A stretch of 64,000 bases of DNA, taken from contig NZ_CP033906.1 of assembly GCF_003816055.1 (NCBI RefSeq), positions 1,302,001-1,366,000 on the forward strand, written 5' to 3'. Below, piece by piece: positions 36,787 through 45,788 of the stretch. Positions within the stretch are counted from its first letter, which is position 1. Each line of letters begins with the position of its first letter. The notes beneath the pieces are model-generated. The model did no database searches, was not told the DNA's origin, and was given only the letters and a program-made list of their open reading frames with translations. Source of the stretch: Bacillus sp. FJAT-42376. GTDB taxonomy: Bacteria > Bacillota > Bacilli > Bacillales > Bacillaceae. The position numbers and the translations under genes are program-made.

Positions 36787-38532
36787 ATGCTATGGAAGAA
36801 ATTAACCTTTAGCTATGGATTGGTGCTGGTATTTTTGCTGCTTGTTGCAGGGGTGAACGTCTATGCTTTAAACGTCCTTTATGGCAAAGCAGATGAAATT
36901 GTACATGAAGCCATTCCGCTTATTGAGGCGGTCAACGCTCCGGAAAAAAGCCTCGTAGGCCTTGAAACAGCAGTCATGCAATTTATCATGACTCAAAATG
37001 AGAGCTCCCTTTCCGCCTACACAAAGGATTATAAGCAGGCTGAAAAGGATTTAAGCAAAGCTGCCACCTATGGAAGCAAATACCCTGAAATTAAAAAGCA
37101 AATTGAAATTCAGCAAAAGCAGCTGAAAGAGATGAAGATTTTCTATGACGAACAAATTGAGCTTGTCCGAAACTTTGATGTCGTAACAGCGCAAATGAAT
37201 CTCTCAGAAAAAAAGCTAATGGAAAACTACCGTGCCTCTAAGAATAAAGAATTGGACATGATCAAAAGAATCAATGCCGACTCGCTGAACTCCGCCGGCA
37301 GTCTGAAAAACCAGATTATGCTGATCAGCCTCTTTTTCAGTGTGCTGGCCATATCGGCTGTGCTTGTCGTCGCGTACAAAATCATCCGAAGCATTTCCAT
37401 GCCGGTCAGACGGGTATCAATGGTGCTTGATCAGGTCGCAAATGGAAATTTGGCTGTTCATACTGAAGAAAGTACAAGAAAAGACGAAATCGGTGATATG
37501 CTCCGTTCCCTTCATAAAATGGTGGCCGATCTAAGAGAAACTGTCTCACAGGTGAGCGGGACATCAAGCCAGGTAGCGGCTCAGTCAGTCGAGCTTGCGG
37601 CAAGCACAGAGCAGGGAAGCCGTGCTGCCGAATTTACGGCCCGGATTGCCCAGGAGACGATGGGGGGATTCGGAAGACAGCAGAAGTCGTTTCATAGCAT
37701 ATCAGATTCCATCCATTCGGTAACGAAAGGCATTCATCATATCGCTGCCAACTCAGACAGCATGATCAGTGCGACAAATGAAGCCGCCATGCAGGCTGAG
37801 AACGGGTCGGCTGCAGTGCAGAATCTCGCTGTTCAAATGGAGGGCATTCATTTGTCGGTGGAAGAAACCACGTCCATCATTCAGGAGCTTGGCCGGCACT
37901 CTGAACAGATTGATCATATTGTACGGATGATTACAACGATATCGGAGCAAACCAATCTCCTTGCTCTGAACGCTGCCATAGAGGCAGCGCGGGCCGGGGA
38001 ACATGGCAAAGGGTTTGCGGTCGTTGCAGATGAAGTGAGAAAGCTTGCGGAAGAAAGCAAAAACTCGGCTGCCGAAATCTCGCACATGGTCCACAGCATT
38101 CAGACTGAAACAGGGAAAGCCGTAGAAAGCATGAATGTGAACAAGAAAAAAATTGCGGATGGACTTTTTTATACAAATGATGCGAAAACGGCGCTTTCCA
38201 ATATCGTCCAATCCATACAGGAAACATTTGCAAAAGGCGAGGCCGTAAGAACAGAGGTGCTGCAGGCTGAGACTGTTGGCAGAAGCATTATGCACTCATT
38301 GGAAAAGGCGACTGAGGTGATGGAGCACAGCGTACAGCAGCTTCACCAATCCCACCTTTCTTCGGAGGAACAGCTGAATTCAATCGAAGTCATCTCCCAA
38401 TCTGCTATTCTCCTGGAAACCCTCTCAGGAAGCCTGAAGGAATCCGTTCTCAGGTTTAAGCTGGAAGAGACAGAAGAGGCCAGAGAGCCGGAGGAAGATG
38501 CAGAAAATCAAGAACTGGCGGAAGCGATATAA
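36787..38532 (+). CDS. Methyl-accepting chemotaxis protein
   Basis: 581 aa from ATG 36787. TM1 at about 10-30, a 4HB-type ligand domain, TM2 at about 185-205, a HAMP domain (about 206-258) and the signalling domain with hairpin tip [20 protein letters not shown], then [20 protein letters not shown]. The sensed ligand is unknown. An upstream ATG at 36733 would add 18 residues before TM1 and lacks an SD. An Asp/Glu-rich tail ([17 protein letters not shown]) ends the protein. Confidence 0.93.
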   Translation: MLWKKLTFSYGLVLVFLLLVAGVNVYALNVLYGKADEIVHEAIPLIEAVNAPEKSLVGLETAVMQFIMTQNESSLSAYTKDYKQAEKDLSKAATYGSKYPEIKKQIEIQQKQLKEMKIFYDEQIELVRNFDVVTAQMNLSEKKLMENYRASKNKELDMIKRINADSLNSAGSLKNQIMLISLFFSVLAISAVLVVAYKIIRSISMPVRRVSMVLDQVANGNLAVHTEESTRKDEIGDMLRSLHKMVADLRETVSQVSGTSSQVAAQSVELAASTEQGSRAAEFTARIAQETMGGFGRQQKSFHSISDSIHSVTKGIHHIAANSDSMISATNEAAMQAENGSAAVQNLAVQMEGIHLSVEETTSIIQELGRHSEQIDHIVRMITTISEQTNLLALNAAIEAARAGEHGKGFAVVADEVRKLAEESKNSAAEISHMVHSIQTETGKAVESMNVNKKKIADGLFYTNDAKTALSNIVQSIQETFAKGEAVRTEVLQAETVGRSIMHSLEKATEVMEHSVQQLHQSHLSSEEQLNSIEVISQSAILLETLSGSLKESVLRFKLEETEEAREPEEDAENQELAEAI

Positions 38533-38540
38533 ACCCAGCA

Positions 38541-38576
38541 GAAAAGCGCCTTTTTAGAGGTGCTTTTCCATTTTTC
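38541..38576 (+). terminator. Terminator after the MCP gene
   Basis: GAAAAGC and GCTTTTC arms separated by an AT-rich loop, then TTTTT. Confidence 0.7.
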
Positions 38577-38909
38577 ATAAGCATTTATAAAGGTAGTATT
38601 CATTAACAAATACCCCGCTGATTTTCAGCGAATGGAACCTTTCGCCTTCTATAACAAACCCATTTTTCCTGTACAGCTGGACGGCCTTATCATTTCATTT
38701 GATCACCGTAAGGCCTAATCTGGAAATCCCGGCATCCTTTGCCCATGTAAACGCCTGATTGAACAAATTAGTTGCAATGCCTTGTCCCTGGTAGTCTTCA
38801 AGGACACCAAGCACGATATTGGTCGATTGCCGATTTCGTTTTAACACGCTGCCGATTACAGCCATATATCCAACAATTATCGTTTCTGTTTCGCAAACAA
38901 AAAAGTTTG
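38575..38909 (-). pseudogene. GNAT acetyltransferase remnant
   Basis: On the minus strand an open stretch encodes VCETETIIVGYMAVIGSVLK, the acetyl-CoA loop VLEDYQGQGIATNLFNQAF and, after an in-frame TGA, NDKAVQLYRKNGFVIEGERF and a C-terminus ending ..EYYLYKCL. The 5' third is missing and TGA interrupts the usual helix before NDKAVQLY. Nonfunctional. Confidence 0.8.
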
Positions 38910-38971
38910 AAAATTTATTTTTTTATGAAATAATTGTAAATACATGACCAAAAAAGAATAGGAAGTGCGAG

Positions 38972-39571
38972 ATGAAAAGAGTTTCAGTTGTATCAATTGT
39001 AATGCTTCTTATCGTTTCCTTAATGGGTTGTAATTCTTCTCAGCAGAGCGCCAAACCCGGAAATATATCTGCAGCTGACTTAACGGAAAGAGAGAAAACC
39101 ATCCTTTCATCTGCAGCAGACCATGCTTTCGTATTTGATTTCAATGCTGGAGGAACCTATAAACAAGCAGATGTATGGGTGGAAAAATACGTTGCAGGAA
39201 AGCTTACAGGAAAAATCAACCGAATATCCACTGAGGTTAAAAACAACGGGACGTTGATCTTTACCGTATCTAATGCCATTGAAGGTACAAGCCAGTCTCT
39301 CTTTTCAACCGCCATACATAGTGACGGCACCACTTTCACGGGTAAGGGTTCCGAACCTGCTGTTGACCAAGGAAAAGCCATTGTAGAGGAAACCAATCCA
39401 AATGATAGCATTCCTATTAAGGGCAGGATGGTGCTAGCCAGCATTTGCTACTCGAAGGAACAGGAAGATGTCAGGTCCCTCTCCACTGATTTCTATGAAC
39501 ATCCAGAGCGCCATATGGATGAATTGAAATCCTATGATGTAATTTACTTGCTTAGAAGCGAGTTTAAGTGA
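38972..39571 (+). CDS. Lipoprotein of unknown function
   Basis: 199 aa. The signal peptide ends in the lipobox LMGC (Cys20). The mature domain is beta-rich (ADVWVEKYVAGKLTGKINR, NNGTLIFTVSNAIEGTSQSL). I recognise no family. SD is AGGAAG. It follows the decayed acetyltransferase and has no obvious partner. Confidence 0.75.
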   Translation: MKRVSVVSIVMLLIVSLMGCNSSQQSAKPGNISAADLTEREKTILSSAADHAFVFDFNAGGTYKQADVWVEKYVAGKLTGKINRISTEVKNNGTLIFTVSNAIEGTSQSLFSTAIHSDGTTFTGKGSEPAVDQGKAIVEETNPNDSIPIKGRMVLASICYSKEQEDVRSLSTDFYEHPERHMDELKSYDVIYLLRSEFK

Positions 39572-39623
39572 AACCGGGCAAAAAAAGTAAGCAAGGGTAC
39601 AGTCGGAAATCACAGCATCCTAA

Positions 39624-39740
39624 GGAATTGCGTAAAAACTGAAATAATTGCACAAAATCCAAAATAATTTCCCTAAAATCCGAAATAATTGCACAAAATC
39701 TAAAATAATTTCCCTGAAATCCAAAATAATTGCACAAACC
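39624..39740. repeat. Alternating 20/21-bp tandem repeat
   Basis: Units GAAATAATTGCACAAAATCC and AAAATAATTTCCCTAAAATC(C) alternate at least five times, giving a 41-bp higher-order period. The array ends at the stop of the minus-strand gene at 39740. Confidence 0.85.
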
Positions 39741-40255
39741 TACTCAACATCAATCCCCAGCCCATTTACCACAAAATGAGGGCTTTTTTCTTTCCAGTTA
39801 AATAATCTCCAGTATTCAGTGTCGGGGTCTTCGTCAGAGGAATCAGGAAACACTTCCAAAGCGACCCCGTCTGAGAAGGATAGTATGCATCCTCCAAGGT
39901 CATCAGCCACAATCTTTTCTACAATCAGTTTTCGCTTCCTGCCATTGAATAACTGAATACGCTCATCGAATCGATTGTTTCCGTATTCATCCCAGTCAAA
40001 GTCATCCATTTCCCCGTTCCACTGTGAGGAGGGAGAATAAAAATCTCTGGACCCTGCGATGATTTTCTTGCCGGCGGATAAGCGCCATGAACATTGTATA
40101 TGCAGGGAATATTCAGCTCCAATTTCGGAGCCTCTTTTTGTTTGGACTGTTGCCAATGGGCCGGTCCCGAGCCAAAACAAATTTGACGCCCTGCCTGCTT
40201 CCTGTAATTCAAGTCCTATGAGTGGGTTTAAGCCTGATTCAATTTCGTTTTTCAT
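39740..40255 (-). CDS. Hypothetical protein
   Basis: 171 aa, soluble and acidic. Conserved-looking segments are LIGLELQEAGRASNLFWLG, EYSLHIQCSWRL and GCILSFSDGVALEVFPDSS, then DEDPDTEYWRLF. It resembles the style of polymorphic-toxin immunity or SMI1-like neighbours but I cannot assign a family. SD on the minus strand is AGAGGTG. It lies next to a broken regulator gene. Confidence 0.65.
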   Translation of the reverse strand: MKNEIESGLNPLIGLELQEAGRASNLFWLGTGPLATVQTKRGSEIGAEYSLHIQCSWRLSAGKKIIAGSRDFYSPSSQWNGEMDDFDWDEYGNNRFDERIQLFNGRKRKLIVEKIVADDLGGCILSFSDGVALEVFPDSSDEDPDTEYWRLFNWKEKSPHFVVNGLGIDVE

Positions 40256-40269
40256 CTATGCACCTCTTG

Positions 40270-40740
40270 CTATTTAGTTGATATTTGATTCCGGCTTCGA
40301 TACCTCTTCACTTTATCAATCGTCCCGCAAGCGCGGCCATTTGAGCCCCCCGCATACATGCTGCACCATTTTTTACTGCCGTTTTTCGAGTGATCATAGA
40401 AGACGTATCGGCAGTCAGGGCAGGATTTCAATCGGTTCCACTGTCCTTTCGATACCACTTCCGCGATGATCGCAAGAAAAATACCTACGAACTTGTCTTC
40501 ATCTTCTGGCTTGAAAATAATCTTCACAGCCCCTTCTTCCTTCACGAAAAGCGTGTATACAGGATGGGCATGCATCCAGGGGGAGAGCACATCTATTTCC
40601 TGCGTCTCGATGCTTTTGCGAACATCCTCACGAAATGCTTTAAACTCTTCTACATTCCCTTGCAGATCTTTTAGCAAAGGCTGCTGGTGAAAAAAATCAA
40701 TGAGATCCTGCTGAGTGCGGATGGCTCCGTCAGAAGCCAT
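40270..40740 (-). CDS. CGNR-type zinc-finger protein, N-terminally truncated
   Basis: 156 aa. The C-terminal CPDCRYVFYDHSKNGSKKWC, then SMYAGGSNGRACG, is a CGNR-like zinc finger with the last motif altered (RACG for CGNR). The ABATE-like domain before it begins abruptly. Compared with the complete CGNR protein at 49375, about 20-25 N-terminal residues are missing. The break point coincides with an acetyltransferase fragment on the other strand, so the gene is probably a remnant. Confidence 0.6.
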   Translation of the reverse strand: MASDGAIRTQQDLIDFFHQQPLLKDLQGNVEEFKAFREDVRKSIETQEIDVLSPWMHAHPVYTLFVKEEGAVKIIFKPEDEDKFVGIFLAIIAEVVSKGQWNRLKSCPDCRYVFYDHSKNGSKKWCSMYAGGSNGRACGTIDKVKRYRSRNQISTK

Positions 40741-40893
40741 TCAAAGGCGAAAGATTTAGAGGTTGAGCAGATTCATTTAACTGTTGTGTCTGCGAATAAA
40801 CCTGCAAAAAAACTTTACTCCACTTTTATAGATACCGGACTTTCAAGTGAAAAGCTGATACATCAAAGCAAAATGAAAAACAATTTGGTATAA
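40741..40893 (+). pseudogene. C-terminal fragment of a GNAT acetyltransferase
   Basis: AKDLEVEQIHLTVVSANKPA then KKLYSTF is the typical end of a GNAT domain (normally VEQIHLTVVS.N..A..LY...GF). The rest of the gene is absent; sequence to the left belongs to the minus-strand CGNR gene. The tail after YSTF diverges from the family. Confidence 0.7.
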
Positions 40894-40894
40894 T
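40889..40894 (+). promoter_or_regulatory. Extended -10 promoter of mntA-hepT
   Basis: TGGTATAAT (extended -10) lies 30 bp before the mntA start and overlaps the end of the acetyltransferase fragment. No good -35 is seen. Confidence 0.55.
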
Positions 40895-40923
40895 ACCCCT
40901 AATTAAGGTTTGGGGTGATATCC

Positions 40924-41331
40924 ATGGAAGAGCAGACAGTGCGTCAGATTGAAGAGTTTTTGAGGAAAGAAATTGATCCTGCTTTTATCATTATTTTTGG
41001 TTCGTTTGCGAAGGGATCCGTTCATAAGGATAGCGATTTGGACATCGCCTTTTATAGTGAGGAGAGAGAGTTTTCCTCTTACGACCTTTTCATGATGGCA
41101 CAGGAACTGGCGGATATGCTGAAATTGGAAGTGGATCTCGTCAATCTCAGGACAGCATCGACTGTATTTCAGGCGCAAATCTACACGACAGGCAAAGTGA
41201 TTTATTCTAAAGATGAAAGTCTCCGCAAAAGATGCGAGATGCTGTCTCTTCGTATGTATGTCAAATTAAACGAAGAACGAAAAGATATCATACTAAAAGT
41301 AAATGAGAGCGGGACGATTTATGACAAGTGA
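40924..41331 (+). CDS. mntA: MntA-type nucleotidyltransferase antitoxin
   Basis: 135 aa minimal nucleotidyltransferase. The GSX10DXD signature is perfect (Gly26-Ser27 ... Asp38, Asp40). In the type VII HepT-MntA system this enzyme AMPylates and so inactivates the HepT RNase. ATG 40924 follows GGGGTG; an in-frame GTG at 40915 lies inside that SD. The stop overlaps the start region of hepT. Confidence 0.88.
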   Translation: MEEQTVRQIEEFLRKEIDPAFIIIFGSFAKGSVHKDSDLDIAFYSEEREFSSYDLFMMAQELADMLKLEVDLVNLRTASTVFQAQIYTTGKVIYSKDESLRKRCEMLSLRMYVKLNEERKDIILKVNESGTIYDK

Positions 41332-41728
41332 CGTGATCTTAAATAAAATCAGTGTAATTGAGCGATGTCAAAAGCGTGTTTTAACGGTGTATGAGAACCA
41401 GCCTGATAATCTAAAGGATTTCACGAAGCAGGATTCCATTATTCTGAATATTCAGCGTGCCATAGAAGCATGCATTGATTTGGCCATGCACATTGTGGCT
41501 GAAAGGAAATTGGGGCTGCCCCAGTCCAGCAGGGAATCATTTGATATGCTTCTTGACCATTCTATTATTGAATCTCAAACCGCTTCCAGGATGAAAGCAA
41601 TGGTTGGCTTTCGAAATATTGCTGTGCATGATTACCAGACCATCAATCTTGATATCCTTCAGCAAATTATTATAAACCACCTAGATGATTTTACAGATTA
41701 TACAAAGCAAATCCTCCTAAGTCCATAA
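41321..41728 (+). CDS. hepT: HepT-family toxin (HEPN RNase)
   Basis: 135 aa all-helical HEPN protein with the RX4HXY motif (Arg98, His103, Tyr105 in RNIAVHDY). The tyrosine is the AMPylation target in characterised systems. I start at ATG 41321, which overlaps the mntA stop; the in-frame ATG 41303 is an alternative. Together with mntA it is a complete toxin-antitoxin pair. Confidence 0.88.
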   Translation: MTSDVILNKISVIERCQKRVLTVYENQPDNLKDFTKQDSIILNIQRAIEACIDLAMHIVAERKLGLPQSSRESFDMLLDHSIIESQTASRMKAMVGFRNIAVHDYQTINLDILQQIIINHLDDFTDYTKQILLSP

Positions 41729-41731
41729 CCT

Positions 41732-42342
41732 TCATTCATACTCAAAAAAATCAGCATGGATGTCTTTCGGCAGCGTCCGGCTGATTTCCTCTTTGCTTGA
41801 AAACCGAGGATCATTTGATATCGCCACGAGTCCGTTTCCATCATAATCCATCCAAAAGACGCTTGAATCTTTTTCCGTTTCAACGACAACCGTGTTTTCA
41901 CTGAGCAAACTGCCTTTCCACTTCCTTTTCTCGATACGAAGGACATCGTGGTTTGTTGACCAAAGAACCAAATCATTGCAGCTGGCGAGATTTAGGCAGA
42001 AGGGCAGAAATTTTTCGAATTGGCTGCGGTTCTTGATTATCGTGATGATAAAGGAAGAAGAGCGCTCTTTTAAAAGATACCGATGCTCTAAATGTTCCTG
42101 CCGGCAATGCTTTCAAGATCTTCAATTAAGTAAGAGGGAATTTGGGTGCAGACGTATAGAGGGAAGGCAGCAAGAGATTCCATCCAGTCTGGAATCCAGC
42201 TTTTTTCCTGATTGCTGTAATAAAATTCATTTATCGAAAAAACATGTGAGCTTTCACCTTCTATTGCAAAAGGAAAGTATCCTCCTTCACTGGGCTCACA
42301 GCTGTATAAATGCTGTCGGAAAAAGCCAATCGCGATCTTCAT
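41732..42342 (-). pseudogene. Hypothetical gene split by a frameshift
   Basis: On the minus strand MKIAIGFFRQHLYSCEPSEG ... LIEDLESIAGR stops at 42088. A one-base shift (a probable lost G near 42095) continues as EHLEHRYLLKERSSSFIITI ... SCNDLVLWSTNHDVLRIEK ... DIHADFFEYE to a TGA at 41732. Joined, it would be about 200 aa. I recognise no family. SD is AAGGGAG. Confidence 0.65.
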
Positions 42343-42455
42343 CTTTTCTCCCTTTCTATTTTAAAATGAACTCTTTCTGAAATTTTTCCAGTTTCCCCGT
42401 ATAATTTTCTTATACATAAACGTTTTATTTATGAAGGGAACAGGAGGGGAATACA

Positions 42456-43379
42456 ATGGAAAAAACCATTCATCAGGATTTTATAAAGGAAACCCGAAAA
42501 GTAAAAGATGAATTTAATGAAATTGTAGCAGAATATTCCTCGGATTTATGGGATTTTTGCCGATATGTAACCGGATCGCCTTGGGACGGGGAAGACCTTT
42601 ATCAGGAGACAATGATCAAGTCCTTTGGATTGCTGCCGGGCCGGTGGAGTGAGATTACGGACAAGAAAAACTACTTATTTCGAGTGGCAGCGAATACGTG
42701 GCTGGATCAGTGCCGGAAGCGAAACCGGGAAATTGGAACATTGGATGAGGGGCATGAGCCAGCAGTCCATTTTTCAGATCGTCTAGTATTAGAAGAGGTT
42801 CTTACATCCGTGGCAGCCATACTGACGCCTAAGCAAACAGCGGCCTTTTTGCTGCTGGATATTTTTCAATTCAGCGCAGAAGAAACAGCCGGAATCGTCA
42901 AAAGCACGCCTGGTGGTGTGTATGCCGCCGTACAGCGAGCGAGAAGGAAAATCGCTTCTTTCGATCTTGCAAATTCCAAAAAGGACGTTCACTCACAGCC
43001 GTCTAATGAAACGATTCAAGCCTATTTGCGAGCGTTTAATGACGGGGATGTGGAAAGTCTTGTAGGATTCTTCAGTGAGCAGGCACAAAACGAAGCCTTC
43101 TTTGGTTTCCAGGAATTCTCGAGAGAAGAAATGCTGAAAGGTTCCCTGAAGTTTGGACTGCCCGGGTACTCTGCAGAGGAATTCATGCTTTGGGGAAAGC
43201 CGGTTATCCTTGTCTTAGCGAAGGGCCGTGAAATCCATGATATTCAAATGCAGGAAGTTGAAAACGGGAAAATAGTCAGCCACAAAAGCTATTTCTTCAG
43301 AAAAGAATTCGTTTTGGCAGCCGCCAAAGAGCTTGGGTTAGAGGCGCAGTTAGTCAAACCGCCTGTTGACTGGAGCTAA
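42456..43379 (+). CDS. ECF-type sigma factor with SnoaL-like C-terminal domain
   Basis: 307 aa. Region 2 (DFCRYVTGSPWDGEDLYQET) and region 4 (LTPKQTAAFLLLDIFQFSAE, then ETAGIVKSTPGGVYAAVQRA) occupy residues 1-175. A SnoaL/NTF2-like domain (IQAYLRAFNDGDVESLVGFF) follows, as in SigJ-like ECF groups that lack a separate anti-sigma gene. No anti-sigma partner is next to it. SD is AGGAGGGG. Confidence 0.87.
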   Translation: MEKTIHQDFIKETRKVKDEFNEIVAEYSSDLWDFCRYVTGSPWDGEDLYQETMIKSFGLLPGRWSEITDKKNYLFRVAANTWLDQCRKRNREIGTLDEGHEPAVHFSDRLVLEEVLTSVAAILTPKQTAAFLLLDIFQFSAEETAGIVKSTPGGVYAAVQRARRKIASFDLANSKKDVHSQPSNETIQAYLRAFNDGDVESLVGFFSEQAQNEAFFGFQEFSREEMLKGSLKFGLPGYSAEEFMLWGKPVILVLAKGREIHDIQMQEVENGKIVSHKSYFFRKEFVLAAAKELGLEAQLVKPPVDWS

Positions 43380-43417
43380 AGTAGATCTTCTGGTAGCATA
43401 AAGTCTTTTTATAAAAA

Positions 43418-43454
43418 GCTCTGTTAAACTTAGTTGTTGATTTCCGCTCCAATC
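43418..43454. repeat. Dispersed repeat, copy B
   Basis: AGCTCTGTTAAACT...GTTGATTTCCGCTCCAATC; nearly identical to the copy at 31335. The remainder of the 43380-43794 gap is AT-rich and contains one terminator and a short minus-strand open stretch (about 43560-43660) that I cannot place. Confidence 0.6.
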
Positions 43455-43490
43455 TTAAAAATCAGCAACATGCTTTAATAGCCTTTAAAA

Positions 43491-43523
43491 AAATGCAGCC
43501 CGAATGTGCAGGGCTGCATTTTT
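43491..43523. terminator. Terminator-like hairpin after the sigma gene
   Basis: AAATGCAGCCC pairs with GGGCTGCATTT, with A- and T-tracts on the two sides. Confidence 0.8.
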
Positions 43524-43794
43524 CGTATTCAAACTGTTAATTAGCCTTAATTATGAAGTCCATTTTTAGTTAGTTTTTGAAGGTATATTCTTCCTTCGAA
43601 TTTTAAACCTAATGGGTGCTTGTGCACATATGGGTACAGGCTTTTTTCGTGCTATTTTTACTGCTTAATTGTCTGCTAAAACTGTGAATTACACTGTTAA
43701 GGAAAATCAAATATAAGAAATTAGCCCTTAGTTATTTCTTTAAAGCGCGATAACCGAAGACTGCAATCGAGATCATTAACTACCTATAATTCTT

Positions 43795-44163
43795 TTATTT
43801 AAGTTCTCTTTCTTTAAGATCATACATAGCTGCTTTATAACTTATGACTTCCAAATATTTTAGATTCTCATTAATTTTTTTTTGAACCCTTGTTTTGTGT
43901 TGGAGGATCATTTCCTTTCTCTGTGAGATGGTATCATCCCCTAACTCAGTTAACTCAAGATACTTTTTAATTTCGGAAATCGGCATCCCTGTCAATCTTA
44001 GAGCGCGAATGAAATCTAATACCCCAATATTTTCATCGTTATATACTCTATTCCCCCCAGAATTACGAGATATATTTTTTAATAACCCTTCCTTTTCATA
44101 ATATCTGAGTGTATTGGCTGTTACATTTAAATTCTCCATTACGTATTTCATAGAATATGACAT
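43795..44163 (-). CDS. MerR-family regulator
   Basis: 122 aa. The N-terminal MerR HTH (MKYVMENLNVTANTLRYYEK then EGLL) and wing (NRVYNDENIGVLDFIRALRL) are followed by a coiled-coil dimerisation helix. There are no cysteines in a metal loop, so it belongs to the small-molecule/stress group (for example AdhR/YraB-like). It is divergent from an SDR whose promoter has the elongated MerR-type spacer. Confidence 0.9.
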   Translation of the reverse strand: MSYSMKYVMENLNVTANTLRYYEKEGLLKNISRNSGGNRVYNDENIGVLDFIRALRLTGMPISEIKKYLELTELGDDTISQRKEMILQHKTRVQKKINENLKYLEVISYKAAMYDLKERELK

Positions 44164-44277
44164 TATGATTATCCCCTTTAGGTTATAGTAACAATAACTT
44201 TAGGCGTGTATCAAAAAGGTGAGAAAACTTCAATATCCTTATTTTAATAGTGATATGTTCTAGAAAAAAATTACTTA

Positions 44278-44308
44278 TTGACTTGTAGTTAGAATAACCA
44301 ACTATACT
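44278..44308 (+). promoter_or_regulatory. MerR-type promoter of the SDR gene
   Basis: TTGACT (44278-44283), a 19-bp spacer containing GTTAG..AACCAAC, and TATACT (44303-44308). The 19-bp spacing is the hallmark of MerR-activated promoters. Confidence 0.75.
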
Positions 44309-44399
44309 GAATGTGTAAAGTTGATGGAGAGATTTAAAATAATCCAGATTATCCTGTAAAGCAAGAGGTTCTTATGGGAAAACAGAAGGAGGATGTTTT

Positions 44400-45137
44400 G
44401 TGTCAAATATTAAAGACAAGGTCATTGTTATTACTGGTGGAAGCAGTGGTATGGGAAAAGCAACCGCAACGTTGTTGGCGGAACGAGGTGCTCACATTGT
44501 TGTTGGTGCACGAAGGAAACAGAACCTTGAAGAATTGGTCGCTTTTATCACCTCCAACGGTGGTTCAGCGAGTTATCAAGTAACAGATGTGACAAACCGC
44601 AGCGATGTTGAGAATTTGGTAAAACATGCTGTGAATTCCTATGGGAAAGTTGATGTAATCATAAATAATGCTGGAATTGGGCCAATTTCTCTCCTGGATG
44701 ACCTACGCGTAGAGGATTGGGAGCAAATGATTGACGTAAACGTCAAAGGTGTTTTGTACGGTATCGCTGCAGCACTGCCCATTTTCCGCAAACAGGGCTC
44801 AGGACATTTCGTTAATCTCGCTTCGACTGCAGGACTTAAAGTTACGCCTAAACAATCCGTATATGCTGGCACAAAATCCGCTGTGCGTGCTATTACTGAG
44901 GGTTTGCGCCAAGAAGCCGGTGATAAACTTCGCGTAACAATCATTTCACCGGGCTTTGTAGACACGAACTTTGCCGACTCAATAACAGATATGGAAGCTA
45001 AGGCACAGATAATCAGCGCAAGAGACAAGATGGCGATTTCGCCAGATGCCATTGCCAACGCTATTGCATTTGCCATTGAGCAGCCATCCGATGTTGATGT
45101 GAATGAGGTTATTATTCGTCCTACGGCACAAAATTAG
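44400..45137 (+). CDS. Short-chain dehydrogenase/reductase
   Basis: 245 aa classical SDR with GTG start (AAGGAGGATG SD). TGGSSGMG nucleotide motif, NNAG, the catalytic Ser in VNLASTAG and YAGTK (Tyr/Lys) are present. The C-terminus (EQPSDVDVNEVIIRPTAQ) mirrors that of the SDR at 32964, so the two are paralogues. Probably induced by the divergent MerR. Confidence 0.92.
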   Translation: MSNIKDKVIVITGGSSGMGKATATLLAERGAHIVVGARRKQNLEELVAFITSNGGSASYQVTDVTNRSDVENLVKHAVNSYGKVDVIINNAGIGPISLLDDLRVEDWEQMIDVNVKGVLYGIAAALPIFRKQGSGHFVNLASTAGLKVTPKQSVYAGTKSAVRAITEGLRQEAGDKLRVTIISPGFVDTNFADSITDMEAKAQIISARDKMAISPDAIANAIAFAIEQPSDVDVNEVIIRPTAQN

Positions 45138-45446
45138 AGTTTAATCAATTTGGGATTATAAAACCTAACTCAATAAAAAGATAAGAGCCTGCTTTTGAAA
45201 ACCTGAGGCTATCTCATATAGTTCGGGCTTATCTTACACTGAGAAAAGCACTGTTAATTCGAATTTTGTACAAGCCTTAATATAACTGGGCAGATCAGGA
45301 ATCTAATTGGAAAGACCAACGTTTAAGAGTGGGATTGATGGAATAAACAAAGGACGGATAAAAAGTTGAATTGTTAATATGTATATTTATGGTAAAATTG
45401 ATGGAGCAGGCTTTTTGAATGGAGAATACGGTATTGGGGGACACAA

Positions 45447-45689
45447 ATGTCCGAAAAGAATCGAACAAACCATTAATCAGTCGTCTCTTTAACATTTGGG
45501 ATTCTGTCTATTATCGTTCCGCTCCTGGGGATTATTCTCGGTATCGCGGCAGCTGTCTTTTCAAGAAAAGCCTTAAAGCGTATAGAGCAGTCAAATGAAG
45601 AGGGAAGAGGTCTGGCCATTGCCGGTTTCATTTGCGGGTTGATTGGAATGGTAGTTCAACTTTATCCGTTGCTTAGTATTTTTGCATGA
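45447..45689 (+). pseudogene. DUF4190-like membrane protein with early stop
   Basis: MSEKNRTNH, then TAA (codon 10), then in frame SVVSLTFGILSIIVPLLGII and EGRGLAIAGFICGLIGMVV: two helices of the DUF4190 type. There is no usable restart with an SD. The upstream gap (45138-45446) holds a TAAAAT -10-like sequence and an imperfect hairpin near 45185-45220, nothing else that I can see. Confidence 0.65.
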
Positions 45690-45788
45690 GAAAAATTTAG
45701 AAGCGGCAGGTTGTATGAAACGGATCATAAATGTTCTGGCAGTTTCTCATTCTTTAATAAAAGCGGGGTGCATGTTGTGGAAGAATCA

